A DNA stretch of 64,000 nucleotides from Bretschneidera sinensis (taxonomy: Eukaryota; Streptophyta; Magnoliopsida; Brassicales; Akaniaceae). The notes under the pieces were generated by a model that ran no database searches, was not told the DNA's origin, and saw only the letters and a program-made list of their open reading frames with translations. How positions within the stretch are numbered: position 1 is the first letter of the stretch; each line of letters opens with the position of its first letter. Of this stretch, positions 44,642 to 56,271 are shown in pieces. A program made the translations under genes and the position numbers. The DNA lies in contig CM043700.1 in assembly GCA_023935145.1 (NCBI GenBank), positions 70,962,120-71,026,119 on the forward strand, read 5' to 3'.

Positions 44642-45640
44642 TTATTTTCTAGGTGTATTTGCAAACTTGTAACCTAAATCAAATAAAGTAATGAATTCTC
44701 TTTCGCCACCAACTTCACCAATAGGCACAGTATCACTGATTTCTCTCAAATCCTCTTGTGTGAGCTTCAGTGCCAAAGATCCAATGTTGTTGTCAAGATT
44801 TTTAACTTTAGTTGTCCCTGCAAAACATGAAATTGACAAGTAAGAATTATCCCTTCATAGATGAAGTATGCAATTCCTTTTCTTTCTTTTCTATGATAAA
44901 CTGAACTGCGAGTATTAGTAAAATAAAATAAAATGAGAACATATAAGAGCTCAACAAACCAGGGATTGGAATTATGTCCTCCGCTTGATGGAGAATCCAT
45001 GCTAGAGCTAATTGAGGAGGAGTACAAGAACTCTCTGCAGCCAAGTTGGCGAAACGGTCATATATGGATTTTTTCTTCTCTAAATTATCACCAGTGAATC
45101 TTGGATGCATTGACTGTGACAGAAACATCAATATCAATTCATATGGAGATAATATATGCAAGAAAAGACACAGATAGAGATACAAAATGAAGGAGATGAC
45201 ATAAAAATATCTCTAAAGACAAAACTGTGATGCACAAAAACAGAAACTTGTTACTCTTATCCCTTTTTTGCAAGTCATGTACCAATATACTGCGAGTAGG
45301 CAAGCTCTCCACAGTGGCTTTACCACCAAAGAAGTCTTGACCAAGAGGGCTATATGCCACTATCACAATACCAAGCTCTTTGTAATAGAAGGTATGAAAA
45401 GATTAAAGTAAGTGAGACTGATATAGTGATATGAACTACTCTATAAGTTAATTTTAATAGCATAAACATATCTGATATAATACCAAGTGCATGACATCAA
45501 ACACTTGAATTTACAGCATCAGTAATATTAAAATTCTAGAACATCAAAGATAGATATTAGGATACCTGCAGAGTGGAATTATATCATCCACAATTTCACG
45601 ACTCCACAGGGAATACTCCATTTGTGTCAATGAGCATGAA
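44642..45640 (-). pseudogene. Aldo-keto reductase (AKR13/perakine reductase-like), C-terminal exons only
   Basis: Minus-strand exons: about 45640-45566 (MEYSLWSREIVDDIIPLC), 45377-45283 (VIVAYSPLGQDFFGG, then SLPTRSIL), 45113-44960 (HPRFTGDNLEKKKSIYD, ALAWILHQAEDIIPIPG) and 44817-44642 (GTTKVKNLDNNIG, ISDTVPIGEV, ending FANTPRK). These are the second half of an NADPH-dependent aldo-keto reductase (TIM-barrel end and cofactor-binding loop). The catalytic N-terminal exons are not found upstream. The first exon start is decayed, and its join to the next exon is out of phase by one base. The later joins are in phase. It is a truncated copy. Confidence 0.85.
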
Positions 45641-46057
45641 CTATATTGAAATTAAGACAAATTATATGGCAATGAGCAGAAAATATGAATTCTCAGGTGA
45701 GATAAGTGATAAAATAAGAGTCAAAGATGAAACTCTATTAAGAAGGATCTATCGTACCAAGGAAATACAATAATAATAATGTGCATCTTAGAGGCATAGG
45801 AACTAATTTGATTTTATTCATTTCATCTTTATTTTATTTTGCATACAATTATGTTCCTCTAGAAAGTGGGATGCTATTAAAGATCCCATTTATCTTGTCA
45901 TTTGAAAAGAGTCTATATAAAACTATGGAAATCTTCAATTATAAAATGTTCAAGCACTAGGACAATCATCCAAGAATAGTATAAAGAGTACTATTAGAAG
46001 TTACAAACCAAAACAACAGAAGAAGCTCAAAATTCTAAAAGAAAGTATCATATAAAC
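45641..46057 (-). other. Gap between gene fragments, no gene seen
   Basis: AT-rich sequence between the aldo-keto reductase fragment and the helicase-like exon. The small + strand open frame starting 45573 is a chance shadow of the reductase exon. Confidence 0.6.
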
Positions 46058-46640
46058 CTTGGCAGCTTTGTCTTGGCATGGTACAAGGAATAGGAGAAAG
46101 GGGTTGCTGAGTGAAAGACTTTCTTTCTCCTTTCTTGTCATAGTATCAGCAGCAACAGAAACCATCCATGCCATTTGCTCCATAGTTGAAGATGATCCAC
46201 TAGTCTCCAAAATATCATTTCCAAAACTCAGCTCCCCATGTGTTAATAAACAAAGGCTTCTCATCCTCACTATCATAGGTACCATTATTATGCAATCATT
46301 CCCTATCTCTTTTAAACTCAGTATAAGAAAATTTGATGGACAATCTGAGTTTTCACAGGCTGTTTTTTGATGGCCATGGGAACCACCTTGCTGAATCTCT
46401 ACTCTTCCCAAGTTGACAAGGCTTTTCTGCCCCAATTTATCAATAGATGCAAGTGATGTTTTCTGGTTATCTTTCAATGTTATAATCTTCTCACTTGTCT
46501 GTTCTAAGTTATTGCCTTTTCCATTCCTCTTACTAGAGTCTATTCTAAGCAACGTTCTTTGTTTCCTTTTTCTGAAAGTCCTTTTTATCATGCCTATCAT
46601 TAAAGGGATCATCAGGGGACGGAAGGCTAAAACACATCCC
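46058..46640 (-). pseudogene. Exon of a DEAD-box-helicase-like plant protein, frameshifted
   Basis: A minus-strand acceptor (ATACAG) precedes GMCFSLPSPDDPFNDRHDKK, then the frame ends at 46545-46547. The rest is read in another frame: LKDNQKTSL, CPSNFLILSLKEIG, then YDSEDEKPLFINTWGAEFWK in a third frame, then NDILETSGSSSTMEQMAW, DTMTRKEKESLSLSNPFLLF and LVPCQDKAAK, ending at an AAG|GT donor (46058). I recall this order from a plant P-loop NTPase / DEAD-box-like protein; the name is tentative. No helicase exon follows downstream. At least two frameshifts make it a fragment, not a gene. A + strand open frame (46059-46370) is its shadow. Confidence 0.65.
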
Positions 46641-48214
46641 CTGTATGATGTTCAGGTTAGGCAGTTAGTCACATTTACTAAGCAGTAGGAAACTAGGCAT
46701 CATAAATTTTACAAACTTCTCATTTCCATGGCCCTGATAAGAGAATACAAATTACTAAGTGCAATATAAAAATCTATCATTCAAAAACAAAATGTAAAGC
46801 GGCAACAACCTCGCTATATACAACAAATCAAGTGAGAAAATAATCATATTAAGTTTAACTTTAGGTTAATTGAGCATTTATCTCTTCAGACATTGCTCAA
46901 GAAGCTTGAAGACAACCTAAAGAAGAGAAAGTTCAATTTTTTTTGGATAACTAACAATGTACAGTAGTTTGCAAATATGAAAATCTTAAGTCCTAACTGT
47001 GGTTCTAATTTATATTAACCCCAAACAACCCAACCCATTCGAAAATGAAAAACAAATAACCTTTTTTTTATAAGAACTTCATGCCTTTGACATCAATTCT
47101 TGATATCAAGTGTTACTTATATCACTTACTAAAACACCAAGCATCAAAGGTCGGAAATATAAACCAATCCTACATGTTATTTCCCAAATGCTCTACTTCA
47201 AATGATAAAAGACTGATATTCAAATACTATGATTCTCCTAGGAAAAGTACTTATTCCTACCCTATACACACCCCTTTTTCTTAATTGCACAATGAAATCC
47301 GATAACCTCATTTAACCAACAAGTTAACAGCAATTTGAGGGGATGAAACACATTCCTTGTCCCAGTAAGCAATTTCAATAAAACGGTCCAAAAATTGCAA
47401 CTTACACATTGCCGATCAACCAAATTCTATCCTAAAAAATACGACAATCAAATTTAGCTATTTGAACCAAACAAAAAACAATAAGAGCAACAAGAATCAA
47501 ATAACTTCTCTTTCCCAAAAATTTTCATACTGAATTAATATGCCTACAAGATCAAACTTCATTTTGAAAGGAATAATACCCATCACCAACAAAAAGTAAT
47601 AAAACTAGAAAAAATGATCCCAGGAAACATGACCAATGTGCAATGAATCCTTATAGCCAATGATGAGAGATAAGAAAATCATTGACTATGTAAATTAGGG
47701 TGATTTGCACTAACACCGGTATTAGCTCACCACTAAGGCCTTAGTTCAGTATGAATGTTTGAAGAGAATGTTAAAACTTTGACAGTCTTTGCCCCTAAAG
47801 GACACACAGCAACCCATTTTCCAACCAATGACCAAGATTAAAGCAAAACTGTTGTTAAAAAGAGCATATAATTCTCAACATCACAAATTTCCCCATTTGA
47901 CATGATTTCGAGCAGAAACAATAAAACACAACTGCATTCTTTAATCCCTGAAACAGCAAAACCTAAAAACTAACACATAAAATCTAGATGATAAAATGAT
48001 TTCATTATAATAAAATGATCAATTACAGAATCGTTCTAATCAATCCAAACAACAATCAATACAGAAACAATTCAAATCACCAAACAAATAAATTTACGCC
48101 AAACAAAGCTAACTAAAAATCCAAAAACACATCCACTGCAAGACATTAACAATCAAAAAACTAAAAACCAAAGAAAATTCAAAGACAACCCCATTTGGAA
48201 AAATAGCATTACAC
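46641..48214 (-). other. Intron-like gap between gene fragments
   Basis: No coding exon could be recognised in these 1.57 kb. It is AT-rich and bounded by a plausible donor (AAG|GTGTAA at 48215/48214) and acceptor (ATACAG at 46641) on the minus strand. Chance small frames such as 47081-47284 were discounted. Confidence 0.5.
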
Positions 48215-48642
48215 CTTAGAATGCAACATATGTTTGAGCCTATGTAGTATACGCAACGCCTCCTCTTTTGTTGCAAAGAGCTTATGTTGGTACCGGAGCG
48301 CTTTTCTCTCCGACACCATTATCCGTGCCGCCGCCTTTTTCGCCGTATTCAGAATTATATCGGCATAGGCCTTCTTCAAGGCCGTCAATTTCTGTCATAG
48401 AAAATTAAATAAAAATCAAAGAAAACCCATATCCAAACACCTACTATCAACCGATATATCACACGCATACAAGATCAAAGATTCAAAATAAACTCCCATT
48501 ATTACACGCCCATCAAGGAAAAAAACGAAACAGTTCAAATTTTACCAAGAAAAAAAGGAAAACGGAAAGAAGGAACTGAAAGTTGAAGTGAGTGAGATAC
48601 AAGACGAGGATAATAACGAAATTTTACCTTTGAATCGGTCAT
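48215..48642 (-). pseudogene. First two exons of a coiled-coil plant protein
   Basis: Exon 48642-48628 (15 bp) encodes MTDSK, with an AAG|GT donor. Exon 48391-48215 begins at a GACAG acceptor and reads KLTALKKAYADIILNTAKK, AAARIMVSERKALRYQHKLF, ATKEEALRILHRLKHMLHSK, ending in an AAG|GT donor. The phases agree. It recalls the N-terminus of an uncharacterised plant coiled-coil family that continues for several hundred residues, but no further exon of that family is seen. The upstream DNA (48650-48900) is GAGAGA-rich, like a plant 5' leader. It is either a truncated copy or the 5' end of a chimeric transcript. Confidence 0.65.
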
Positions 48643-50593
48643 TCGGGCCAAAAAATGTAGAGAAGTGATGTTGTTTCTCAGACAAGTTGTGAAGAGGAAA
48701 GGGGAGGTTGTTTGGGTTTGAGATAGAGTGGGACTGATTTGTTTGAGAAAGATCACGGGTTTGAGAAAGAGAAATGGGTTAAGAGAATCTGTGGGTTTGA
48801 GAGAGAAATGACTATCGTTTGAGAGAGAGAGCAAGGGTTTCAGAGTGAGATATGGGTTAAAAGAGTACTGAGAGAGAGATGAGAAACACTGAACACTCGA
48901 TCGAGAGGAGTAGAGAGTAGTGTTTTAGGGCTGCAAAATTGAAAATGAACACTGAAAACCCCATTTGAGAGTTTTCTAAAATCAGTGTTTGAACACTGAA
49001 TTTTAGAAAACTATTTTTCAAAACTGTTGTCAAACATCAAAACTAGTGTTTGAAAAGAGTTTTTTAGGTTTTGAAAACTAAAAAGGGTAAGGCCTTGATG
49101 TTTTACGGCTAGATTTCGATCTAAATTTCTTTTGAAAACCAATTCTTTCGGTTCGGTTTCTATTTTTAAGGTAAATTTGAACACTGTTGATCCTTGGGCG
49201 CAAACTGGCAGCATGGAAACCTTAACTTGCCATAAGGTTGTTGGGCCGAACGTGAAAATTTTGATTTAGGCTTTTACTCTTTTGGCTCTATGTCATAAAA
49301 ATTTATGTTATCAACCATAGCTCTTTAACAATAATGTCCATCAATTGAATGATTAATTGTTGATGTAGACTAAAAATGTTAGCCAACTGAAGCGCCATGT
49401 GGCAATACCAAAGAAAAAAAAGGTCATTTCACATTTTGAAAACATCAACCAATTATAAGATTATACGTGACAATTATAAAGAGGTAAATACTGGTTTTTG
49501 TTTTAAATCCCATAAACCCTAATTAATTTTTTGAAATCGTTTTTTTTGTTACAAAAAAATAATGTATAAATTAGGCCTTTATATGCAAAAAGTATATATT
49601 TTTTTAATTTCAAAAATATCTAAGTTATGAAATACGAGTTGTGAGATTTAATACTTAAAACAAATAATTTGTTTATGAAGAATAAAGTTTAAGTTGCAAA
49701 ATATGAAAGCTAAGCTGTGAAATTTAATACTCCGTTTATCTCAATTTCCATGTCACAATTGATTTTTTGAAATAATTTTGAATTTATTTTTTTAATGTAT
49801 TATTAATTTAAAATTATAAAAAAATATTGAATACTTGTGAACTTTATGAAATTATATTTGTAAAATTTTGATTACTTTCTTAATTTAAAATTAAAAAAAT
49901 AATCATTTAATTAAAATAAATAGTGCACTATGACATATTAATTGAGACGAAAGAAGTATATATCATTTTTTGCGTTATGAAAAATGATATATAAATTACG
50001 AAAAGTCAACATTAAAAATAAAATTGAATTATGAAAAATAAAGTTTATGTTGTGAAATATGAAAGTTAAAATACAAAATTTGATATAATTTTTTTGGTTA
50101 TTGAAAATGATATTTATATCACGAAATATAAAATCAAAGCTATAAAAATCAATTCTCTTACTAAGAATATGGCCTAAGTTAAGAAATTTGATATCATTAT
50201 TTTGTTATGAAAATTGATTTTTACCGAGGTTAACATAATAAAAATAATTTCATTAATTTTCTCAAAGTTACTAAAATAATTCGGTTAAAAATGTAAAGTA
50301 TGTATAAGTTGCAAAATAAGCTAATTTCACTTTAACTTTCAGTCTTCAAATAAGAAATCTTGGGTTTGGCCAAATCGCTTTTAGTTTGTTTTGTTTGTTG
50401 GGTGTTGTGGCTGGCACATAATCGAAGCATCCATGATGAGATCCCATGATCTTCCACTGCTACTATTTTAAAGGTAACGTCAATGGTGCAAGTTGTTTTA
50501 CAATTTTTTTTTTACTTTTTCCTTAGGCCAAATTTCCATGGTACAATATTTTTTTAGCATTACATACGTCAGTAAAATTTCCAATAGTTAAAA
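48643..50593. other. Leader-like and gene-free AT-rich DNA
   Basis: 48650-48900 is rich in GAGAGA and could be the 5' leader or promoter of the minus-strand fragment. 48950-49090 has TGTTTGAACACTG and AAAACTGTTG words like those in the inverted-repeat arms. From 49260 the DNA is AT-rich and no gene is seen. Confidence 0.5.
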
Positions 50594-50947
50594 AAGGACA
50601 GTGGCTTAGTTGGGAGATTAAATACCGATGATACTAGTATGGATGGTTCATGCTCAGGTGGTATCTTGGTTCGAAACTCTAGTGGTGGTGTTTTTCTGGT
50701 ATATTTTGTGTTTTTTTGGTTGAGGAACGAATTATTGGGAATCTGACACCCAATCAACAAAATACATAATTACAAGGACAGTCAGCTAAGATTAAATATC
50801 AATGATACTAGTATGGATGGTTCATGCTTAGGTGTTAACTTCATTCGAAAATCTAGTGGTGATGTTCTTCTGGTATATTTTTGTGTGTTTTTGGTTGAGG
50901 AACGAATTATTGGGAATCTGACACCCAATCAACAAAATATGTAATTA
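50594..50947 (+). repeat. ~177 bp tandem duplication
   Basis: AAGGACAGT begins units at 50594 and 50774 and recurs at 50948. Both units share ATGATACTAGTATGGATGG, TTCATGCT, GAGGAACGAATTATTGGGAA and CACCCAATCAACAAAATA with a few changes. Confidence 0.92.
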
Positions 50948-51339
50948 CAAGGACAGTCAGTTGTGGTTAATAGATAATCGATTGTCATTGGATATAGATT
51001 TTTTATGATTGTGATATTGGATAGTTGACTGTTAGCTCGTTATTTTCAAAATTTAAACTTTCCAACAGTTTTTCCTGACTATTGGAGGTTTAGAAAACAC
51101 AATAAATACTTAAAATAATTTTTCAGTAACCAACTTTAATCTCTAAAACTTGATTTTTGGTTTATAATTATTTCTTCTTCTTTTCTTCTTTCCTTGATAA
51201 ACTTATAACCATAATTATCACTATTTCAAAGAAAGTTCTTAGGGGACTCTACAGATTTGCTATCTGTAGATCTCAGAGACTTTGTTATATCATAGAGGAT
51301 ATTTTTCTGTAGCTCATTAGCAACTCCTTATAGAGTGGG

Positions 51340-52357
51340 GGACTGTAGGCTAAGGTACAAACTCAAGAGGGTGGGGTGAATTAGGTTTTAAAAACCTTTT
51401 GCAATTTAACAAACAAGTTTTAACAATTTAATCAATTAAAGCAAAAAAAAACAAATAAATTAATTGAATTTAAATGAGTAAAGGAAGAGAATATGCAAAC
51501 TTCGTTTATAGTGGTTCGACAATATAGGAATCACTCTGACCCTACGTCCACTCTCTTCAATGAACCTCCTTGATGTAATCCACTAGTGATAGTCAAGCAA
51601 CTTCAAGAATGTTGCCCAAACCTTACAATAATCTCTTCCACAAGGAATTGTTTAATGCCTAAACATTCTAAGAGTCACACTAGCTCTTTCTCTTTACAAT
51701 GATTTGAATTGATTATAAAAGGAAGACAAGATAGACTTGAATTTAATGCTCTTACAAGGAAGAATATATCTCTCTTAGAAGTACAAAGCTTTTAAGAATG
51801 ACTCATAAAAGATTTTGAAAGATTTTGAAAGCTTTTAATGATCTCAAATGAGAAGATGAAGATTTAATTCTCTTAGATATGTTCTTCCTCTCATTTATGA
51901 TGGGTTTTTATAGATAAAACCCAACTAGTAGTTACTCCCCAAAGAATCTCGTTTGGGAGCAGTTTGGTGCATTAAATGCACTAAACTAACCTTCAGTGCT
52001 GAAATGTTTTCATTATTTTAGAACATCCAATGGACTGGATGATTTGTCCAGTCGATTGGTTGACCATTTGAATTTCAAAATGTGTCAAGTATTTCTTTCA
52101 GTCGATTGAATGACTTCATTCAGTTGACTGAACCACAGATTCGGTTGATTGGACTACATTAAGTCGACTGAGCCACAAATTCAGTTGATTGGACTGCATT
52201 CAATTGACTGAATAAAACCATTCAGTCAACTAGATGCCTTGAAACAAAGTTTTCTATTTTCAAAAACATTTATTATTGTGCCTCAAAGTCTAATTTCGCT
52301 TTTCTTAATCTTCTTTATTTCCAGTTTTTTATTCATGCTCCATAAATTGTACCAACA
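51340..52357 (-). mobile_element. SIRE-like copia LTR, antisense
   Basis: On the minus strand it starts TGTTGGTACAATTTATGGAGC (52357) and ends near AACCTAATTCACCCCACCC (about 51370). It carries CAGTCGACTGAAT-type repeats (52020-52240), the CTAAGAGTCACAC / TTACAATGATTTGAATTG block and TATAGTGGTTCGAC followed by CCTACGTCCACTC. It is the same family, in opposite orientation, as 16014-23988. No internal SIRE coding sequence is attached. Confidence 0.65.
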
Positions 52358-54138
52358 ATCTTAAGTCTTTATTCGTTTTGCATCAATGGAGTAGAAGTCA
52401 ATCGATTGGTGAGTCTGGACGACTTCTTATGTGATGGAACTTGAAGAAGTAAAATCTGTGAAATTAAGGTTTAATTCATTTCCTGCAAAATTAAAAGGTA
52501 CACTTATATTAAAGTTTTTTTGTACATCAATTTACAAAATATTGTCGTGAAATTATAAGGTTTGTGATTTCATATTATTAAATCTTCAAAGTATGTGTGC
52601 ATACTTATAAGATATAGTTAATGCAAGAAATTTGGAAAATTGTTTTCCTATTTTAATTAGTTTTCCTAGTTATAGCATATTCTTAAATCATATCTGTAAA
52701 TATGTTTGAGCCATCAAGAGTCTAGAAGAGAAACGTTTGGAGCTTTATTATTTCGATAATTAAATGTCAAATGCATTTATGATATTATGTTATATAGGAA
52801 GTAAGTACATTGTGAATGCATTGATGTATGAAAGTGGTTTTAGTCTATACTTGCTTTAGAAACTATGTGTTATTGCTACATATATCAATATGAAGTTAAC
52901 AAATTTTTGTGTTAATGTATATGTCCTTAAGAGATGAGATGAATATGAGTAACATTGTGTTGAAGCACAATGACAAAAATTGTTTTGGTTTGTGCATGAA
53001 AACTCACATTATTAATACATATGTAAGAAGAATTAATTGTAGAACCTCTTAGCAACTAAACTATTAATTTGTTGAATTTGTTTATCACATTTTAAACCGT
53101 GAGGGTTTAAAATTTTGAATATTGACGAAAAAGAGGAGAAATATTTTGAGTGTTTATGAGTTATGAAAAAAGCATAATATTGAATTTATTAAAACTCTCA
53201 AAGTGTGGGGTTATTTGAAATGACATAGAGTTCACTATTCCTAAAAGAAAATTGAAGTGAGAAAACATAATGGAGGTTAGGCTTTGAGTCATTTATAGTG
53301 AATTATGAGAATGTACAAATTTAGTAGAATCTTTGGTTATCTAAAGGAAACCATTGATTTGATATTAACTGATTGTATCAAGATAATACACCGATACCAT
53401 GATAATCCGATTATATCAAGAGGATACACCAACGCTAATCGAATGACCAAAGTGGGAGATAATACCCTAGATATTTCTTAGAAGAGAAAGAAATAAACCT
53501 GTATATCTCACACAATGGAATCTAAATTAATTTCCTTGACAACAAATGAGAAAAAGTAAGAATTGATTAATTAGAAATTTGGTATTGAAAATAAATTTGG
53601 TGGCCACATCCTATACCTTCATATCAATCTTTTGTGATAATGAAATTTTGTCAAGGGCTTATAGTGGTATCTAAAAATTTAAGTTTAGACATATTAGTCT
53701 AAGACACGAGATTGTAAGACAATTAAGTTAAAATGAGACAATCACAATTGTCTTTATGAGGTCAAGTAAGAACTTGATTAATTCTCTTATAAAATCTCTT
53801 CTAAAGAGTTAGTAAGAATGATATCTAATGAGATATATATAATGGAAACTTGATCTTATTCTAGTACTTAACTAGTTATAAGGTTTAATGGGTAAAAACA
53901 AGTTACTGTATAGTGATTGTTAATACTGAAAAAATGTGAGCCCGTAACATAAAAATCAGTATTTTCCGTTACATATCTTAGAGGTTGAGTTATGTACTCT
54001 TAAAGAATTCCAAGACAATTATTGTAAATGTATCATAAGTAACAGAGACACATTGTAGAGCTTCACTGACATAAACTTATAAGTGATGTCACTTCTTAAG
54101 AGAGTATAAGGTTTATTCTCGAGAGAGTTCATGAAACC
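52358..54138. other. Decayed AT-rich DNA, no gene seen
   Basis: No open frame or conserved word is recognised. At 53450 a purine tract (CAAAGTGGGAGAT) resembles a copia polypurine tract, so part of it may be an old retroelement. This is not supported by any coding remnant. Confidence 0.5.
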
Positions 54139-54460
54139 AGTAGTACAAGAAAGAGTCTTTTCTGTGACGAAAATAGTAGCAACAGGCAACTCCCCTCGCT
54201 AAAAGTGGTTATCAGCAACGGGAAACCCATCACTGATGATTTGGTAGCTTTATTTTCTGAAAAATTATCAAAGAGGCGAATCTCGTCACTAATAATTTTT
54301 ACCCCTCGCTGATACTTTGATGCCCATCCCCTCGCTGATATATATATGGTTTTATGAAATTCTAAAAATAATGTATATTAATATCAGCAAGGGGATTCCT
54401 GTCGTTGATACATACAAATCCCGTCGTTGATGTATATATGTAAAAAAAACTCCAAAACGA
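54139..54460. mobile_element. CACTA-type transposon terminus with subterminal repeats
   Basis: Starts with AGTAGTACAAGAAA, a worn form of the CACTACAAGAAA terminus. At least six CCCGTCGCTGATA / AGCAACGGGAAACCC-like short units follow in both orientations (54195-54425). Such units are the typical subterminal repeats where CACTA transposase binds. No transposase gene or opposite terminus is found. Confidence 0.65.
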
Positions 54461-54596
54461 CATAGTTTCTATTCACCATTTCAACCTAAATTCCTCCATC
54501 TCACAGCTCGTCCGTTCTCTCTCTCCATAATTTCTTCCTCTCCTCTAAAACTACATTTGATCCATTAAGAACTTGCATCTCTCCATTGCTCCCAGT

Positions 54597-55710
54597 CTAT
54601 AAATATCCCATCTTATCAAACTCTCCCAAAGAGATGATATTTGTAGTGAGAGAGGAAACAAACTTTACCTTCTCAAGTGTCTTCACGCTTCCATCATGGA
54701 ACTTCAACCTTAAGCTTCCTTCACCATCAATAATTTTGTGTTTCCCACATATGGTAGCGATTTTGACATGGGTAGGTTCCTTCATATAATCAAAGTACTT
54801 CTTCTTATTGAATATGTGAATGGAGGACACTAAATCAAGTAGCACCATATTACTCTCATTAACTTTTTCTTCAATGTACTCAATAGCTAGCACCTCTTCA
54901 TCACTTCCCTTGGTGATATTAACACTTTCACTACTCTTTCCATCATCTTCTTCTCACTCATCCTTCTCAGCCCTTTTAAATCATCCTTCATGTCCTTACA
55001 ATAATATTATATGTGTCATATCTCTCTACAGTAGAAGCACTCATTCTCACTATCATCTCTAGGAATAGATTTAGATCTCTACTTTGAGCCATTGTTTGCT
55101 CCCCATTCACTCCTCCCTCAATTAGAACTCTCCACAACAAGTGCTTGACTACCACTAGATAAGCTTTCGTTTCCCATCAACCTCTCATTCTTATGCAGGA
55201 GATGTTGACTTGCCCACCAACAATGTTTGCACCAATGGTTTGTAAGAATTTGGCAAAATTGGTAACAAGAGAAATGTCTTCACCTCATCCTTCAATGTTT
55301 TTTCTACATTCAATAATTGAGACACTAACTTTTTAAATTCATTTAAGTGATCATGAAGACTTGTATCTTCTTCCATCTTTAGAGAGTGGAGGTCCATCTT
55401 GAGACAAACTCTGTTGGTCAAAGACTTTGACACATAGATGCTCTCGAGCTTATCCCACAAATCCTTGGGAATAGTTTCCTTCAACATAGTATACTTGATC
55501 TCGGGAGGAAGAGCCAACTTGATTGTGCTTGTAGTCTTCCTCTGAGTCGATTGCCATTTTTTATCCAATCACCTCTTCTGAATTTCCTTCCTCTAAAGCT
55601 TGATCAAGATCTTATTGCACTAGAAGATCTTGAACTGTACTCAGCCACAAAATAAAATTATTTCTTCCATTAAATAAAAGAATCTCAAATTTAGATGTAC
55701 TTGTCGACAT
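54597..55710 (-). pseudogene. Copia family C, gag and protease only
   Basis: On the minus strand gag starts at 55710 (MSTSTSKFEILLFNGRNNF) and has stops at about 55617 and 55563. It continues in 55568-55191 with LWDKLESIYVSKSLTNRV, LHDHLNEFKKLVSQLLNVE and LLPILPNSYKPLVQTLL, the standard gag/UBN2 words. A knuckle CFYCREI.HI.YYCKD lies near 55000-55040, with stops replacing two residues. The protease-like part is in 54893-54597 (VLLDLVSSIHIF, GSLRLKFHDGSVKTLEKV, IISLGEFDKMGYL). No integrase, RT or RNase H follows; the element is truncated at 54596. Confidence 0.85.
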
Positions 55711-55764
55711 GGTGGCATAGACGCAACAAATAGCAACAGCCAACTTCTACAAATAGATGATCAG

Positions 55765-56271
55765 ACTTTGATACCGATTTTACCTCTAAAGTCCCCTACT
55801 CAAACTTACAATAATTAAATAGACAAATAAACAAACAAATATCTAGCACAACAATTTAACGTGGTTCGACAAACACTTTGCCTATGCCATTAACAAACTC
55901 GTAACTTTATTATTCCTTAATAACAACTTTAGGAAAAAAAAAATTATTACCGTGACAACCTCACAACCCAAAATCTCCAATACACCCAAAGCTCTTAACC
56001 TAACTCTAGTTGTAAATCTCTCTAATTTACAATGTATATTGGAATTATAAATGTGTCTCAAATAAGACCCTGTTTATATAGAAGATATTTTCTTAATACT
56101 ATTAAGAAAAGAACAACAACATTATAGTAGTCTACTACTACTTATACAAAGAACAACCTAATAAGGAACTAATACTACTCATACAAGAACAATTAACTAT
56201 AAAATAGGAAACTACTTTTTTCAGACCAATTAAAATTCTTCCTTATAAAGATTTAAGCCAAAATCTTAACA
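55765..56271 (-). mobile_element. Primer site and 5' LTR of copia C
   Basis: The minus strand reads GGTATCAAAGTC at about 55766-55777, a worn initiator-Met primer site. Beyond it an LTR-like segment starts (minus) with TGTTAAGATTTTGGC at 56271 and contains TGTCGAACCACGTTAAATTG. The exact LTR end near 55785 is not certain. Confidence 0.6.

Noticed and set aside
46059..46370. Open frame of 103 codons on the + strand
   Set aside because: It is the opposite-strand shadow of the helicase-like exon, where the minus-strand wording is far more convincing.
53440..53480. Purine tract CAAAGTGGGAGAT like a copia polypurine tract
   Set aside because: No LTR start, partner LTR or coding remnant could be recognised around it.
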